Shown: piece by piece, positions 1 to 10,276 of the stretch
Position numbering within the stretch: position 1 is the first letter of the stretch
Layout: every line of letters begins with the position of its first letter
Assembly (NCBI GenBank): GCA_014621425.1
Contig: JAANBB010000008.1
Location: forward strand, 1 to 64,000
DNA: 64,000 nt
Source: Cylindrodendrum hubeiense
Lineage: Eukaryota > Ascomycota > Sordariomycetes > Hypocreales > Nectriaceae
Direction of reading: 5' to 3'
Notes under the pieces: model-generated
What the model saw: the letters and a program-made list of their open reading frames with translations, nothing else
The model's database searches: none
What the model was told of the DNA's origin: nothing
Program-made: the position numbers and the translations under genes

Positions 1-990
1 CTGGTCGGCTCCTGAGCCGGTGGGCTGTTAGTGGCAAGCGAGATGTCCCCTGCACACACACCTTTTCCTTGGCGCACCTGGGTCCTCTACGCACCTTCTC
101 TTGTACATCTGTTTTCTCCACGCTCCTCTGCTTCGGTTGTCTAATTTGTTTTATTCATTTCTCTCTCTGGCTCCTGCAAGCTACGAGTCTCCTGTTGGAC
201 GTCATCACGCCTACGACAAGGAGGTGAATTGCGTGATAACCAAACTTATATGGCACGACTGTAGCGGTGGCGGTGGAAGTAACAGCCTCTTACCAACCCG
301 TAAACCCACCACAGCTCAACCGGGTACCACCCACACAGGATTATAAATTTTGTCTCGTGACGATGTAATCTAGCCCTCCCGCACGCACTCAAAGTGTCTA
401 CGTCACACCCGCCTCCCTTTGCGGGGGTATTACACCGTTGGGAGGCTTCATTGGCACTCCGACACCCATGTAGGCCTGCGGCTCCGCACTCGGTTACTGG
501 AGTACAGACGGACCGCGGGAGAGGCTGGTGCCCTATTATTCCAGCCCTGGCCATTGCACAGAGTAGACACTGGGTGGCTCCCCCTGGGCCAGCGGCGCAA
601 AATGCGAAGGATGCAATACCAAAGACAAATATCGTGCGCGGGGCATACGATCCACCCACCAGCTTACACGAGCGGGTAAAAGTGGCTCTGTTGAACTCTG
701 CCAGGAACGGCGGACAAACCTTATCCTGACGATGAAGAGATTCAGAAGTAATAAACCACATAATATATGTATAAATAAGAATCAGCCTAGAGAACAGAAC
801 TAAACAGCCGAAGAAGAGATCATCCGTCTTTTTCGCAATACGCCATGGCATTATCCTCCAACGCCAATACTGAAGGGATCATCCCTCAGACAGTTATCAA
901 CCATCACGCCAACCGCCACCTACACGAGTATTAAATTGTTTCAAATGGCCTGCATTCCAACGCAAATTTTCCCTCCAAATATCCACCACC
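1..990. other. Intergenic, 3' flank of family copy 1
   Basis: I see no supportable gene here. Open frames on both strands overlap one another and resemble no family. At 677-685 there is a short block (taaaagtgg) that recurs about 230-360 bp beyond the stop codon of four other family copies, so at least the right third of this stretch belongs to the repeated unit. Confidence 0.6.
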
Positions 991-1371
991 CTATATCGTG
1001 GATGCATTGGATGCCGACGTTTGGTTCGACTGATGAGCAGTGAGGTCCGTAACAGCCGCAATTATACGCTGAACATCGAGGTTGCGAGAGAACAGGTCAC
1101 TCCCGGCGGTGTAGGAAGGATTCTGCATTCGATCATTGACGGGATCTTCGGGGCCGTATGGAAATCGAAGAGGGTAGATCGTTCTCTTTGACACGGCAGG
1201 GTTGCCTGGGGAGTTGCTGGGTCATAGGATCTTGTTAGCGGAGGGTGCACATGGTCACTCGACAAGCTCTCTGGACAGGTAGCTTTACAATGGTGGTGGG
1301 AGATTGAGATTGATAAAATGGTCTTACCTTGGCACGGAGCCTTGGCCAACGGTAGTAGAAGATGTCGACAT
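991..1371 (-). CDS. Small two-exon family protein, copy 1 (unknown function)
   Basis: I do not recognise this protein; it is the leftmost member of a seven-copy family in this window. Exon 1 is 1371-1328 (44 nt, starting MSTSSTTV and ending Gly-Ser-Val-Pro) and exon 2 is 1216-991. The intron has a GTAAG donor and an AG acceptor in phase 2. Joining them gives 89 residues with no internal stop. The core shared with the other copies is DPVNDRMQNPSYTAG, followed by a second block, RNLDVQRIIAAV. There is no signal peptide, membrane segment or cysteine motif in the short form. The leader stays open in the same frame up to an ATG at 1665, giving a possible 187-residue form with a hydrophobic N-terminal part; the leader is pyrimidine-rich, so an open frame there is weak evidence. 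The gene structure is well supported by comparison between copies; the function is unknown. Confidence 0.7.
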
Positions 1372-1710
1372 GAAGTCCGTACAGATAGATGCCAGGCAGC
1401 TCTGATACTCAATAACATGAGCCTGCGGTGCTGCGAGGAGAGGGAGATGCGGGCGAGGCAGAAGAGTACAGTGGAGACTGATGAAGGGGCGGGTCACCTC
1501 AAGATCAAGGTGTGTGAGGAAATCCGGGGATAGGTAGTGGACAACGGAGACAATGTCGACAATGATGGTTTGAGACAAGGCAGGAGGAGCAGGCCAAGAG
1601 ATGCAGCAAAGAGGGGAGAATGAAACTGAGGTGCCACAGTCGCTGTTGATGAGGATGTAGTGCATGCATTTTTGAGAGCAGGAGGGAATGAATCAGCATT
1701 TATAGATAAT
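1372..1710 (-). promoter_or_regulatory. Conserved leader and TATA box of family copy 1
   Basis: On the minus strand a TATAAA box lies at 1699-1704, about 330 nt before the short-form ATG. It is followed by a pyrimidine-rich tract and an ATG-containing leader that aligns with the leaders of copies 2, 3, 4 and 6. Similarity therefore extends well beyond the coding exons. Confidence 0.55.
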
Positions 1711-2404
1711 TCCGGGGAAAATATTGAGGATGAAGCAACCTCGTCAGTGCAGTGTGGAAAGTCGAAACTGGGCCCGCCCGGATCGGTGCGTCAGGCCTGG
1801 GAAAGGACCCCACCATCCTGTAGAGGTGGTGGTAGTCCTGTCCGTGGCCCGCCTCCAGACCGGGGGGCGGCCGAGGGGAGGGGGACCGAGGGGAGGGGTG
1901 TCGTCTTTGGTGCCGCCGAGGGGTGCACAAATCACAGAAGTTGCGCTCCCGGGATCCCAAACCTTGACGTGGATGACGGTTCCTTTTTTTTTTTGGGTGG
2001 TGGTGGGGGGAGTCAAGTTACAAGGGTCGCGTGGGGAGATGTGCAGACTTCTGTCACTTTCACGAGTCGTTGCAAGCCAGCGGCAATGACGGAGTCGTAG
2101 TAGGACCTGGGTAGAGAGGGGTGAGTGGGTGAGAAATCTAGGGGGAGGACCATAATGATGGGACCGCAGTGGGGCCAGGGTAGAGGGTAGGGAGGGTTGT
2201 GGTAACAACCCCGAGTGGGAGGAGATGCAGCTTTCCGTCTATTTCCGTCGCAATCAGATCTGTTCGGGGCCAAAATTCTAGGTGGCATCTCCAGTTGGGA
2301 TGATCGGGTCTTGGGACATGGGGCAAGCTGCCCGCTGCCAGGCCTCGGAGGGGCGGCGGGGCGGATTGTCCGCAGTGGTGTGGTCACATTGATCCCTCGA
2401 TGCA
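1711..2404. other. Intergenic, purine-rich, no gene seen
   Basis: This stretch is G-rich on the plus strand and contains a run of 13 T at about 1983-1995. The long open frames here are mutually overlapping and low in complexity. I support no feature. Confidence 0.5.
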
Positions 2405-2702
2405 CATCCACGCTTGGTTCCTTGAGCTTGGATACTCGCGCATCCACGCTGGGTTCCTTGTGCTTTGGTTTGGGGTGGATACTCGCGCATCCACGCTTGG
2501 TTCCTTGGGCTTGGGTTTGTGGTGGATACTCGCGCATCCACGCTTGGTTCCTTGGGCTTGGTTTGGTGGTGGATACTCGCGCATCCACGCTTGGTTCCTT
2601 GGGCTTGGGTTTGGGTGGATACTCGCGCATCCACGCGTGGTTCCTCGAGTTTGGGCTTGGCCTGGATACCCGCGCATCCAACGCAAGCCCAAGGAACCAA
2701 GC
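2405..2702. repeat. 47-bp minisatellite with an inverted end
   Basis: Six tandem units start at 2405, 2441, 2488, 2535, 2582 and 2628 (units of 36, 47, 47, 47, 46 and 47 bp), each beginning catccacgc and ending gatactcgcg. The array ends at 2683-2702 with a 20-bp piece that is the exact reverse complement of the unit's gcttggttccttgggcttg core plus one base. Because 47 is not a multiple of three, the unit is read in all frames, which creates long spurious open frames on both strands. Confidence 0.95.
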
Positions 2703-4576
2703 ATGGCGCATCCGCGGGTCAGCGGGCGGCGCTAGGTTGCGAACTTGTTTGGAGGGACTATCTGCCAGTCTCCCGCGACCCTGTCCTTGTTCTGCCACAC
2801 GGGAGCCGCTCGCAAGCCGCCGAGCCCTCCAAAGCAACAGAGCCCCCGGGTCCCCAGCCAGCACGGCTCACGGAAGCGGCACCGAGAGGGCTCCCTCTCA
2901 GTCCCCCGCGGGCATTCCCCAGCACCCATGGACCATCACACGAAATCTATGTAACGTCAGGACACTGGTAAAGTGCACATCAGCAGCCAGGGCCCCGCGC
3001 AGGGCCAAACATGGAGCAGATGGACACAGCGCAGGACGAACATGGGACCAAATTGAAGGTTTCGAGTCGCTCCCTTGGAGGCCAGTGCCGTGGGAACTAC
3101 TCGGAGGCCAAAGTGAATTCGGAAAACACGGGCCTAGACCGGTCAGAGCCTGCGACCGTTGCTCCTATTTCTGCGCACGTCCCGCACATCCATTTGCTGC
3201 TTGAAGGTTTTGTGCTTGCAACCTGGGTTGTCGGGTCTCATTTCTCCATCTTCCCCCTCCAACTCCGGACAGGCAAGTCAACGCATGAGTGTGGATGGGC
3301 GGCGGGGGATGCACGTAAGGTGAGGCTAACGGACTGGGGAGGCGTGGGTGGCTAACGGGACACCGACGACAGGAGCAGCAGCAGCAGCAGCAGCGGAACC
3401 GCCCAACACAATGGCCCTGGAGATCGTACGGAATATGTAGTGGATCGGCAAGACGCCCATTACCGGTTTTATCCTGCGGCGGGATGGGCAGCCCTCAATG
3501 TGGCTTGCCCTGGGTGTTCAGGGTGATGGGCGCAGCGGCACAAAACGAAGTGTCCATAATGTGGCTTGCCATGGGATGGATGGATTGGGCAGGCCACGAC
3601 ACCGCCCGTGGGCATGAGGAGGGAGGTGGGCTTGCAGGGATCGGGAGCTGTGGGTGTGTTCATCTTCGCATCCGCAACAGCGGCCTTGTAACTGATGCCG
3701 TTGGTAACTGAGGCAGCAGTTATTTGTTTCTTTCGCGGCCGGATACCGATGCCAGCCTCATATCCGGTGTAACGAGAGGGGGCGTACGGCTGTGGGGTGT
3801 GGTTTGATTTTGACCTTGATCAGCTCTGAATCTCGGACTCGGCCACCCCCCTTCTGCTACAAAGCAGGGTGACGGCCACGGTTAACTAGACAGCCAGGCA
3901 CATGCACGCGACCGACGTACAGTAAAATCCACTAGAGCCTCGTCGATATGCCCGAGTCTAGTCCCTCGATCAAAAAGCTCTTGTGCGACCATACGAACAG
4001 CAGGGGGACCTTGGGGACGAAGCTGCTGACCGCTGCGAGTGGTAGCACCCCGGGGGCACCTCACCAAGGAGCCCTCAAGGATGTTGCTTACTGAGTAGCG
4101 GGGTGCCAGGTGGACGCTCTGGTCCCGATGCCCCACCTCCCAACTTCCCACGCATCCTGAGTTCATTTCCTATTCCGGACTTTGTACGGAGCACGTCCGG
4201 CTGTGGCCCATGCCAAGCGTCCGGACCTCTGAGTATGGGTGCCAACCCACAACCTCACACACCCTCGCACACCCCCCTCCCACTCCTGCCCGTGGAAGCC
4301 CTCGTCAGTGCCTCGACGCCATCGTGGATTTCGCTTGCCTCCTCATCATCCCACGCTGACCTCCCCACCCGCCCACCAGTCACCATTTACAGGGATGTGC
4401 GAAGCGGCGCGGCCTGGAATCCGACAGTTTGCTCCGACAATTTGCTCCGACAGTTGGCTCTAGCAAACGGTGCCACTCGCGGCCGGTACCTCATCCCCAA
4501 CGCAGACCTGGCCCAGATTTGCGATCCCTCAGTGACGTTTGCCAAACCCCGTCTCGCCATCCCGCCCTGTTCTCGC
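2703..4576. other. GC-rich intergenic DNA, no gene seen
   Basis: I find no recognisable coding signal. The open frames are short, overlapping and arginine/proline-rich, as expected of GC-rich non-coding DNA. It includes a short AGC run listed separately. Confidence 0.5.
3374..3394 (+). repeat. AGC microsatellite, seven units
   Basis: Seven perfect AGC units in a stretch with no supportable reading frame. Confidence 0.9.
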
Positions 4577-4660
4577 CATCCACCCCATCTCACCATCCAC
4601 CCCATCTCACCATCCACCCCATCTCACCATCCACCCCATCTCACCATCTACCCCGCCGCC
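4577..4660 (+). repeat. 17-bp tandem repeat, five units
   Basis: The unit catccaccccatctcac repeats with exact 17-bp spacing (starts at 4577, 4594, 4611, 4628 and 4645). The period is not a multiple of three, and I see no real gene across it. Confidence 0.9.
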
Positions 4661-4825
4661 CTTCACCTAGTCCAAATTGCCCCGCCATTTTATTCTTGCC
4701 GTCATCCACTATTTCAATTCTCCAAAAAAGTATCACAAAGCAGCCGAGTATTGATGCAGCCACCACCCAACGTCAGTCTTGAGTTGCGTCTTGGACAGTT
4801 CAATTGACGGCCTCATTCTACAAAC

Positions 4826-4974
4826 CGCTCCCGCAACTCCCGACGACCGTAGTAACTACATACCTCCCAACCTGCCCCCACGCTCCCGCAACTCCCTCCC
4901 GATAGCCGTGGTACCTATCCGTAGGTAGGTACGCATTTCCCAACCTGCCCCCACGTTCCCGCAACTCCCGACGG
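4826..4974 (+). repeat. Three imperfect copies of a cgctcccgcaactcccgacg block
   Basis: Blocks start at about 4826, 4881 and 4954, the last two preceded by caacctgcccccacg. The spacing of 55 and 73 bp is irregular. This looks like a decayed direct repeat. Confidence 0.75.
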
Positions 4975-5664
4975 CGTGTATGTACGCACCTCTCAGGTGG
5001 CCCCCACCCACCTTGCTCCTCATTGCACACTTTTGTCAGTTGCGCGCCCTCTGCTTCGTCTCGTCTCGATCGGCTGAGACGGTTTTTGACATGTCGACAG
5101 CGGTGTCCATCTGTACTTCTCTGCATCGTACATACTGTCTCAGGTCCCTGCGCAAACTTATGAGAGTATAAGCGAGCAGCAGCGAAGCCTTACGTCCTAG
5201 CAAATCGCGGTGCTCTGATTGCTGCACGTGGGAGCTGCTTGGCGAGTTTCACAACACCAATGGCACAGAACAAGAAAGAGCCTCTATCTATCTCACAGAG
5301 TCAAACTTGTATAACAGGGCATCCGTTACACAACCTTCCAACGGCCGCGGATAAAAGTGGTGCGGGAAGCGCCAATACGTACACACAGCCCTATCACGAT
5401 TTAATTTGGTCATGTCCAAGTTTCTTAAACAACAAGACCAGATGGTGAGAATAATTCTGCATTTGAACCGAAATAAAAATGAAGCCCAGTAGTCTATTCT
5501 GGAGATAATACATGTTTCATCATGACGTAGCCCAATCCAATAACATCAACATCGTTACCAGAAACAGGCTCTCAACCTCGATCGTGATCAAACCAGCCAC
5601 CATCCACATTTTTGCCAATGTATTGGAGACAGATTTGCAGGTCTTATGATATTCTAACACTCTA
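4975..5664. other. Intergenic, 3' flank of family copy 2
   Basis: The block taaaagtggtgc at 5352-5363 matches the one downstream of copies 1, 3, 4 and 6 and lies 302 bp beyond the stop codon of copy 2. No other feature is supported. Confidence 0.55.
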
Positions 5665-6028
5665 TCACGTCGATGATATAATAACCGGAGTCGGATTCAT
5701 TGCGCTGGCAGAGAGACATGATACAGCGGCAAGTATACGCTGCGCATCAGGATTCCGAATGAACAGCAGGGTTCCAGCAATGTAGGATGAGTTTTGCATT
5801 CGTGCATTGAAGGGATCATCGGGATCGGAGGTGAGCCTAGGAATACGGGCCGGTTCTTGAGAAGCGGCATTGTTGCTAGGTGGCAGTCTCATATTAGCAG
5901 AGTCACCGTTGACTTGATACGCTTCCTGGGTCTGGGAGCTTGACTGTGAGGATGGAGAGGTGAGGATGCAAAATGAGATCTCACCTTGGCACTGAGCCCT
6001 GAGCAGCGACAGTAGAAGATGTCGGCAT
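5665..6028 (-). CDS. Small two-exon family protein, copy 2 (unknown function)
   Basis: Member of the family described at 991-1371. Exon 1 is 6028-5985 (44 nt, MPTSSTVA to Gly-Ser-Val-Pro) and exon 2 is 5938-5665. The acceptor tcaag at 5943-5939 restores the frame, giving 105 residues, the longest short-form copy. The core reads DPDDPFNARMQNSSYIAG and is followed by RNPDAQRILAAV. The leader is open in frame to an ATG at 6343 (possible 210-residue form with a hydrophobic stretch around Phe-Ser-Leu-Tyr-Phe-Ile). A TATAAA box is present on the minus strand at 6370-6375. There is no stop or frameshift, so this copy looks intact. Confidence 0.7.
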
Positions 6029-6943
6029 GATAAATGAAAAAATTACGTAGTGAGGTAGAGTACCTGGCACCATTAGCTTGCTGTCTGATGAAGAGAGGGA
6101 CTGCTGTGTAAGGTCGGGGGTAGCCATGGAGATATTAACTACGAACAGGATCACCTCAAGACACGGGAATGAACTTGCTGGTATGTGGTGGAAAGTGCGA
6201 GCAATGGAGAAATTCGAGGCCGGAGATAACAGTAAGCTGAGGCAGTGCGGTAGTGTGCATAAGTAGATGTGAAAAATAAAATACAATGAAAAGGTTGAGG
6301 CCGCCGCTGTCTCTGATGAGTGAGGATGAATTGGAACCATCATGAAGTGAAGAGGGGGAAGACCACCTCTTTATAGAAAAGCCTAGATGCTCTAGAGGGA
6401 GGAATGAAATCCTAGAACCCCAGAACCAGCCAGGGACAAATCTGTCTTCCCCATCATCAGATGCACCGTTCCAGGAGCCAATACAGACCGACAACCAGGA
6501 CGCGAGGACTGTATGGCCAACCCAGGTACGATTTAAAGTGGAGAGCGTCATTATGGCGTTTTTGGCCCACGCATTCGCCTGCCCATGTGTAGTCGGGGGC
6601 CCCAAGGTGATAGAAAGGGGGGCTTCCCGTTGGATGAAGAAGCTCTCTAAACAGAGTCGAAGGGCCGAGATCAAACAAAGTCACACGGAGTGGAGTCGGT
6701 CAGATGTTGTCGTTGGGTGCCGACCTGGAAAGTGGAGTCGGCTGGAGGCTCTGGTTGGATGCCGACCCGAAAGTGCGGACGGTTCAATCAAATTGCTGCT
6801 CACAAGAACGAACGTTGCTAGTCGTTGCCTTGTTCGTTGCTTCGTGGTTCGCCTGGTTCGCCTAGTTCAAATTGAGGCTCTGCCAAAATTTACTGCCTCG
6901 GCTGGTACCCCGACACCTGTGGCCTGCGACCTTGCCTTGCTGC
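6029..6943. other. Leader of copy 2, then intergenic DNA
   Basis: Positions 6029-6400 align with the leaders of the other family copies (TATA box at 6370-6375 on the minus strand). From 6401 to 6943 I see no supportable gene. Confidence 0.5.
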
Positions 6944-7133
6944 TGTTACGGGGGTCGTCACAATAGGTCTGGACTCAGAGAGATGCATCGGTGGTCAATT
7001 CAAGCTGCTAGCAGTATCCGCACAGCTAAATACAGTGGTGGCATTCCCATCAGCCCTAACCGGCCCCATCTGATAGTCCGGCATCGGGCTTGGTGCTTCG
7101 TGGGTCCCCCACGTGACCTTGTGGCCCGCAACA
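6944..7133 (+). mobile_element. Solo LTR, copy A (190 bp)
   Basis: The element starts tgttacggg and ends cccgcaaca (5'-TG...CA-3' ends with a short inverted repeat). It is flanked by a perfect 5-bp direct repeat, gctgc, at 6939-6943 and 7134-7138. A nearly identical 190-bp copy at 22482-22671 has its own, different target duplication. No gag-pol sequence lies beside it, so each is a solo LTR left by recombination. Similarity between the copies is high (few differences seen by eye), suggesting recent activity compared with the decayed repeats nearby. Confidence 0.9.
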
Positions 7134-7623
7134 GCTGCTGTGACCTACCCTAGAGATGGAAATCTTAGTTTGAATCCACCAACTAGACCACTTCATCCGC
7201 AGGAAGTAGCGCAGCAAGTACGATAAGATTAAACTTAATAAGATACCCCTTAGTTTTCTATTATCTAGCTCTTCTTTTGCGTATCAATCCGTTGCACAAA
7301 ACAGCAAAGAGGTCCGGCCCAGCAGGCTTACAGTGTTCGCCGAGGGCCATCAAGCACGCTACTGTCGAACGGCAGCGGATAAAAGTGGTGCCTCCCGCAC
7401 GGTCCGGTGAACCCTTATTAGGCATGCAGTCAACCTTATCCCGACAATCGTGGGGTGATATCCAAGGATTTTAAACTAACAATTTTCATTGAGACGACAG
7501 AACCCAATAAGGCTAACACAGCATGAGGAACATCGTTCTTCAACTCATATCATGATCAAATTGACCACTCTCCACCTCAATATTTGCGAAAATTCGTCGT
7601 TTCTTCAAGTTTGCAGAAATATA
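7134..7623. other. Intergenic, 3' flank of family copy 3
   Basis: The shared block taaaagtggtgc lies at 7380-7391, 233 bp beyond the stop of copy 3. No gene is supported. Confidence 0.5.
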
Positions 7624-7978
7624 TCACGTAGACGCCGAAGGGGCTGACGTCGCATCTCTCAGAAGGGCAGTGATATCTGATACAGCCGCAAGGATACGCT
7701 CCGCATCGGGGTTCCGCACGACCAACGCAGTGCCAGCAATATATGACGGGTTTTGCATTCGTGCATTGAATGGATCATCACGGTCCGGTGCGGTAGGATT
7801 GCTTGAGGTGGTGCTAGTTTGAAGACTCATGTCAGCGAGCGTCCACCTTGTAGTTTGACAAGCTTCTCAATGCTGAGAGCTTTATAATCGGGATCGGGAG
7901 AAGATTTTCTGGTTTAAAAACTCAGTCAACATACCTTGGCACAGAGCCTTGCGTGGCAGCAGTGGAAGACGTCGACAT
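7624..7978 (-). CDS. Small two-exon family protein, copy 3 (unknown function)
   Basis: Exon 1 is 7978-7935 (44 nt, MSTSSTAA to Gly-Ser-Val-Pro) and exon 2 is 7846-7624. The donor is GTATG and the acceptor acaag at 7851-7847; joining gives 88 residues. The core reads DRDDPFNARMQNPSYIAG and then RNPDAERILAAV. In this copy the leader frame is closed by a TAG at about 8064, so the extended form seen for copies 1, 2 and 6 would be shorter here (from an ATG about 45 nt upstream). A TATAAA box is at 8283-8288 on the minus strand. Intact in the short form; function unknown. Confidence 0.7.
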
Positions 7979-8619
7979 CGGAATCGTAGAGGGGATGCAG
8001 GACAGCGGAGTGCTTGACCTCATTAACTTGTTATCCGAGGAAGATGGAGGCTTCCAGTAAGGGCAAGGCTAGCTCCTCAAGTTATAGGTGAAGATTGAGG
8101 GTAGATGGTGGACAACGGGGATGATAAAGGCGGCGAAGACGACGACTGGTTACAGCAAGACAGTGATGTACCAAATAGATGGAAGGAAGTTTGAAGGATG
8201 AAAGCTTGAATGCCACCACCGGTGCTGATGGATGAGGGTGAAGTAGGTACATTTTTGAGTCTAGGAGGGAGAAGAAGAAACATTTATACAGGAGCCAGGA
8301 GTGTCTCAATATGGATGGAGCAGGGAGTCCCGTGGGAGCCGGGACCAGCAGCAGAAAGCTCTCTCCCACATGACAAAGTGCAATCCAATCAACAAGGGTT
8401 GCATATCACCGGGGCGGAAGTTTTATAAAATACGACAAACTACCAGCGGTGACGTGAGGAGCGTAGAAACAATTGGCAGGAAAGTGGGCGACAAGGGCGC
8501 ATTGCAAGACGAAGCGTTTCTATCGCTCGTCATGGCAAGATATTTGCCCCGCATGGGACAAGTTGAGGCCCCCTCCGAGCCACGCATTGCTAGAACACGT
8601 TGCCAACCACATTGAGGTG
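7979..8619. other. Leader of copy 3, then intergenic DNA
   Basis: Positions 7979-8300 align with other family leaders and carry the TATA box. I see nothing supportable from 8301 to 8619. Confidence 0.5.
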
Positions 8620-8687
8620 AGAATGGCGCTAGTCTAAAAGCACTCGGTGTCCTGGGACACCGAATGCTTTTGGACTAGTGCTATTCT
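8620..8687. repeat. Long hairpin, 33-bp arms
   Basis: Arms at 8620-8652 and 8655-8687 are inverted copies of each other with 29 of 33 positions paired and a 2-nt centre. All four mismatches are transitions, as expected if an originally perfect palindrome decayed by cytosine deamination. No gene crosses it. Confidence 0.9.
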
Positions 8688-9951
8688 TCGTGGTGTCACT
8701 GCATGAGTATGACGACCGTCGATTATTTTCCCTCTCAGCCGCCTGGTTCGCAATTGATCTTACTGATGGTACCACGGCTCTTGGTGTGGACTGCTACTGA
8801 AAAGGAATGGATGCGCCTGATCTGGACTTCTTCCCATTACATCATCTGTGCCTCTGCAGTAGCCTCCGGGCTTCTTCCTACTACACCCTCTCGGTCAAGA
8901 CTTTGGTCCGGTATCGCACTGGCGTAGCCTGGTGTCAAGCCATCAACTGGCACGTGTATGCTATCGGGCGTGTCGAGTGACGGCTCGGTAGTCTCAATTA
9001 GCTCGGCGGATGCGTCGCCTTGACCTGGCTAGATCTGCAAGCATGCAGACGAACCCCGGATTACATCCCCGTCGTCTTGAAAATCCCGCTCAGCCTCTGT
9101 ATCTTCTGCATATTACCCATCTGACGCAGAGCGCACACACCATAGGCGCCATGCAAAATCTCACACATTTTCCGTCCGTATCGGCCACTACCTCTCGTTC
9201 ATGTACTGCACCGTCCCCTAGACCTCAACACTACACTATGTGACTTTACTTAAAGTGCCTGTGCTGCTGTATCTGTTGCGATTTGCTGGGGTAGCGACCT
9301 TTGGGTTAGCACATTCAATTGATAGGGCAACGCTGGCTTTCTTTTCACTCTTGGCTCTTAGCACCTCGGCCACTCCATCACTCGGGTTTTGCACAGAGTG
9401 AGCATACAAATGAATTATAAACGAACCCCGACACTCAATAATGCTTTCATAATTGTGGACATGGGAGATTGGCGGCGAATTTTCGGTCTCGGTCGTGGGA
9501 AAGAGAAGCTGTCATGGTCAATGGCGACAGGAACTGCGCTCGGAGGCATTCACTCCACCCACTAGTTGGAATGGCGGTGGGTAAAGGTGGTGCTTCCTGC
9601 ATGGCCGAGTGACTACGGAGTCAGTTAACATTATTTAGATAGTAGGAGGGGCATTTAGAATTGGAGCGTGATGCTGTGTGATCATCATTAATCATGTAAA
9701 CAATCAGAATCAAGAATAATGAGCTGCATTATGATCCACGTAAAATTAACCAACGGTGGAATGAACGAGAATACCAAGATGATCACATGGACGAGAGATG
9801 ATCCACCAACAATGGAACATAATGAATATTAAACCTGACCCATATATCATCAATGCAGTCACCATCTACAGTAACATTATTGCACTTGTATAGCGAAGGT
9901 GACTGCAAAGAATTGTCACCATCACGAGGAGGGCATGGCAGCTGAGGTTAT
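8688..9951. other. Intergenic, 3' flank of family copy 4
   Basis: A variant of the shared block (taaaggtggtgc) is at 9582-9593, 359 bp beyond the stop of copy 4. The rest shows no recognisable gene. Confidence 0.5.
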
Positions 9952-10276
9952 CTATGTCGTACGGGTAGTAACGCCTGTGGCAACAGCCATTATATGTTGC
10001 ACATCGGGGCTGCGAGCTGATAGTGCAGTTCCGGCGACGTATGAGGGATCTTGCATTCGGTCATTGACTGGATCGTTGGGTTTATGGGCGAATTGAGGAG
10101 TATGGGTCGTCATCTGTGGTATGACCATGTTATCCAAGGAATTACTGGTTTTAAAATCCTGATTAGCACAGGAATTCGGATTGCGTTTGACAACAGATGA
10201 GAGGGAAGTCAAATGCGAATAAATTGTATTACCTTGGCAAAGAGCCTTGATCAACGGTGGTGGAAGATGTCGACAT
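9952..10276 (-). CDS. Small two-exon family protein, copy 4 (unknown function)
   Basis: Exon 1 is 10276-10233 (44 nt, MSTSSTTVDQ to Gly-Ser-Leu-Pro) and exon 2 is 10144-9952, with acceptor accag at 10149-10145; total 78 residues, the shortest member. After the junction it reads SNSLDNMVIPQ, which lines up with SNSPGNPAVSK of copy 1 and supports the splice model. The core is NDPVNDRMQDPSYVAG; the second block is weaker (RSPDVQHIMAVA). The TATA box position holds TACAAA instead of TATAAA. It is open throughout, but it is the copy with the most changed core, so its function is less sure. Confidence 0.65.

Noticed and set aside
2215..3204. Open frame of 329 codons on the plus strand, with long partners on the other strand
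   Set aside because: It runs through the 47-bp minisatellite, whose period is not a multiple of three, so long frames arise in several phases. The translation is repetitive and matches no family.
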